DNA from: Amaranthus tricolor
Lineage: Eukaryota; Streptophyta; Magnoliopsida; Caryophyllales; Amaranthaceae
Assembly (NCBI RefSeq): GCF_026212465.1
Contig: NC_080058.1
Span: 8,634,485 to 8,698,484 of the forward strand
Direction: 5' to 3'
DNA length: 64,000 nt
The translations under genes and the position numbers were made by a program. Numbering within the stretch: the stretch's first letter is position 1; each line of letters starts with the position of its first letter. Positions 62,639 to 64,000 of this stretch are shown piece after piece. The notes under the pieces were generated by a model that saw only the letters and a list, made by a program, of their open reading frames with translations, made no database searches and was not told where the DNA came from.

Positions 62639-63953
62639 TGTTGAAATGCTAATTGGTTGGAGATCGCAGTGAAGAATGGTAATGGAGGAGAAGAATTGAG
62701 AAAACGTTGAAGAGTGAAAGAGAAGAAATGAAATTGTGCAGAAGAGAGAGGGATAGAGAAGGGCGTGTTTGGTAATAACAGACGCGTTTGATCGTTTGGA
62801 GTTTGGAGAATGGAGAGAAGAGTGTTGTAGCTCTTTTTTGTATGCAACTTGTCGGTTTACACTTTAATCAACTGCACAATTTTTTAATCAAATCAAATGT
62901 CAAATAAATAAATGACATTTTAAATTTTAATTAATTATAATTAATTAACTATTATGTCACTTACACAAAGATATTCTTGCACAAATAATGACCTTTTTTA
63001 GGTAAATTAAAAAAAAAGAAAAATTACCCCAACTATTGATTAGTCATAAATAATCTCAACTTTATATATTTACTTATAGTAAATTTTAGTATCCAGATGA
63101 CTTAAGTAAAGTGAAAATTAATATAAAGTTAGAGAAAAATTTTAAAATTTCACATAAAAAATTCTATAACAATTTCAACATTTTTAACAATTTTTTTGAC
63201 ATTTATTTTAATTTATCTTTTTTATTAAAAAAATAAAATTTGCTATAGCAGGTGATCCGATTACCCAAACTTTGGATAAATATCCTAAAAAAATTGAGAA
63301 TATTATGGGTAATCAATAAGTAGAATTATTATAGGAAAATAATGAAAATGTTAGATTATTCTATGTTATTTTAAAAAAAAAATAAAAATGAAATAACAAA
63401 AATTTAGAATACCTCTCCCCTTTCCAACTGCCACCCTTCCTCCCCTACCCCCGCTACCACCCCCTATGTCATGTTGACCACCCACCCCACCCCGGTGACT
63501 CCTACCTCCCTTCCTAACCTCATATATACACATAGATCTCGACAAGTACGCCACCATGCCCACAGTCCTCCCTCAATTCCTACCCAGATTCGCCACAGTT
63601 CTCGAAAAGTTGCGCCCAATCCAGGGTCATTAGCTTTCGAACAACCTAGCAACATAAATTAGTGATTAGTGAAGGGGGTGAGTATTGGATTTGGAAATGG
63701 TAAAGGGAGTTAGGGACTGTAGAGATACGGGACTGAGATGGTGGGCACTAGTGAGTGAGGGGTGGGCAACGGTGAGGGTTTGGGTTCGGGGAATTTGAAG
63801 GGTGGCAATAGTGGAAGAGCAATCTCATCGGTGGGAGAAGCGTGGCAGTGGGGTAAGGGAGGTGGTGGCAGTGGTGGAGGAGGTAATATATATAGACGTA
63901 GGATCAAATAAGAAGGATTTTAACATAAGAAGGATTTTAACAGTTCTCGAAAA
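62639..63953. other. Leader/promoter of the ACBP4-like gene and intergenic sequence
   Basis: 62639 to about 62840 is GA/CT-biased and should be the 5' UTR and core promoter. About 63130-63370 resembles 10960-11190 (shared tttgctatagca phrase). 63410-63890 is unusually GC-rich (ccctaccccc, ggtggtggcagtggtggag) but shows no gene I can recognise. Confidence 0.4.
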
Positions 63954-64000
63954 TCCTTCACATCCTTCTTATGATTTTAACATAAGAAGGATGTGAAGGA
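63954..64000. repeat. Perfect 20-bp inverted repeat at window end
   Basis: Left arm 63954-63973 and right arm 63981-64000 are exact reverse complements, starting tccttcacatcc, around the 7-nt spacer attttaa. Just before it, aagaaggattttaac occurs twice in tandem (63910-63942). The structure may extend beyond the window. Confidence 0.9.

Noticed and set aside
63710..63907. Proline-rich minus-strand open frame near the window end
   Set aside because: Arises from GC-rich low-complexity sequence. No start context, domain or neighbour supports a gene.
1..64000. CRISPR arrays, rRNA or canonical tRNA genes
   Set aside because: None seen. The tandem repeats present are LTR, MITE or microsatellite units, and the only B-box hit lies in a SINE.

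Overview
This is nuclear DNA from a flowering plant, most likely a eudicot. It is AT-rich, with GT-AG introns, long gene-poor stretches and many small transposons. The dispersed repeats ending in gagacggtctc-type palindromes fit Caryophyllales, but that is an impression only. No tRNA, rRNA, CRISPR array or bacterial-type operon was seen.

There are five protein genes and one decayed paralogue. (1) 2159-7649, minus: a 4-exon PROPPIN/WD40 gene, ATG18a-like, 384 aa. (2) 16544-18753, plus: a 4-exon two-B3-domain (REM-type) gene, 283 aa. (3) 23036-29980, plus: a tandem copy of that B3 gene, broken by frameshifts and a ruined first exon, with its first intron swollen by a PIF/Harbinger derivative and a Copia solo LTR. 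(4) 31729-32313, minus: an intronless SRC2-like C2-domain gene, 194 aa. (5) 41449-48708, minus: a 3-exon PWWP plus RRM-like gene, 1079 aa. (6) 50725-62638, minus: an 18-exon class IV acyl-CoA-binding kelch gene, ACBP4-like, 665 aa. Every exon chain was joined by hand, and the reading frame closes exactly across every junction of the five intact genes.

The space between genes is a layered transposon record. Several insertions are proven by target-site duplications: a foldback element in an ATG18a intron (9 bp), a second foldback whose empty site survives in a neighbouring tandem duplicate (9 bp), a 2.85-kb solo LTR (5 bp), a 0.62-kb solo LTR (5 bp), a short SINE in an ATG18a intron (19 bp, two mismatches), and a CACTA element (3 bp) nested in a MITE nested in another MITE. 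The 2.85-kb solo LTR holds a 1.15-kb palindrome whose arms are themselves hairpins.

No new enzymatic system is visible. The genes are housekeeping or regulatory: autophagy, lipid trafficking, chromatin reading, B3 transcription factors and C2-type stress signalling. The adjacent ACBP4-like and PWWP genes match a neighbour pair I recall from Arabidopsis, so that block is probably old microsynteny. The best leads are structural: the nested palindromes, the nested MITE stack, the filled/empty site pair and the B3 tandem pair with one dying member.
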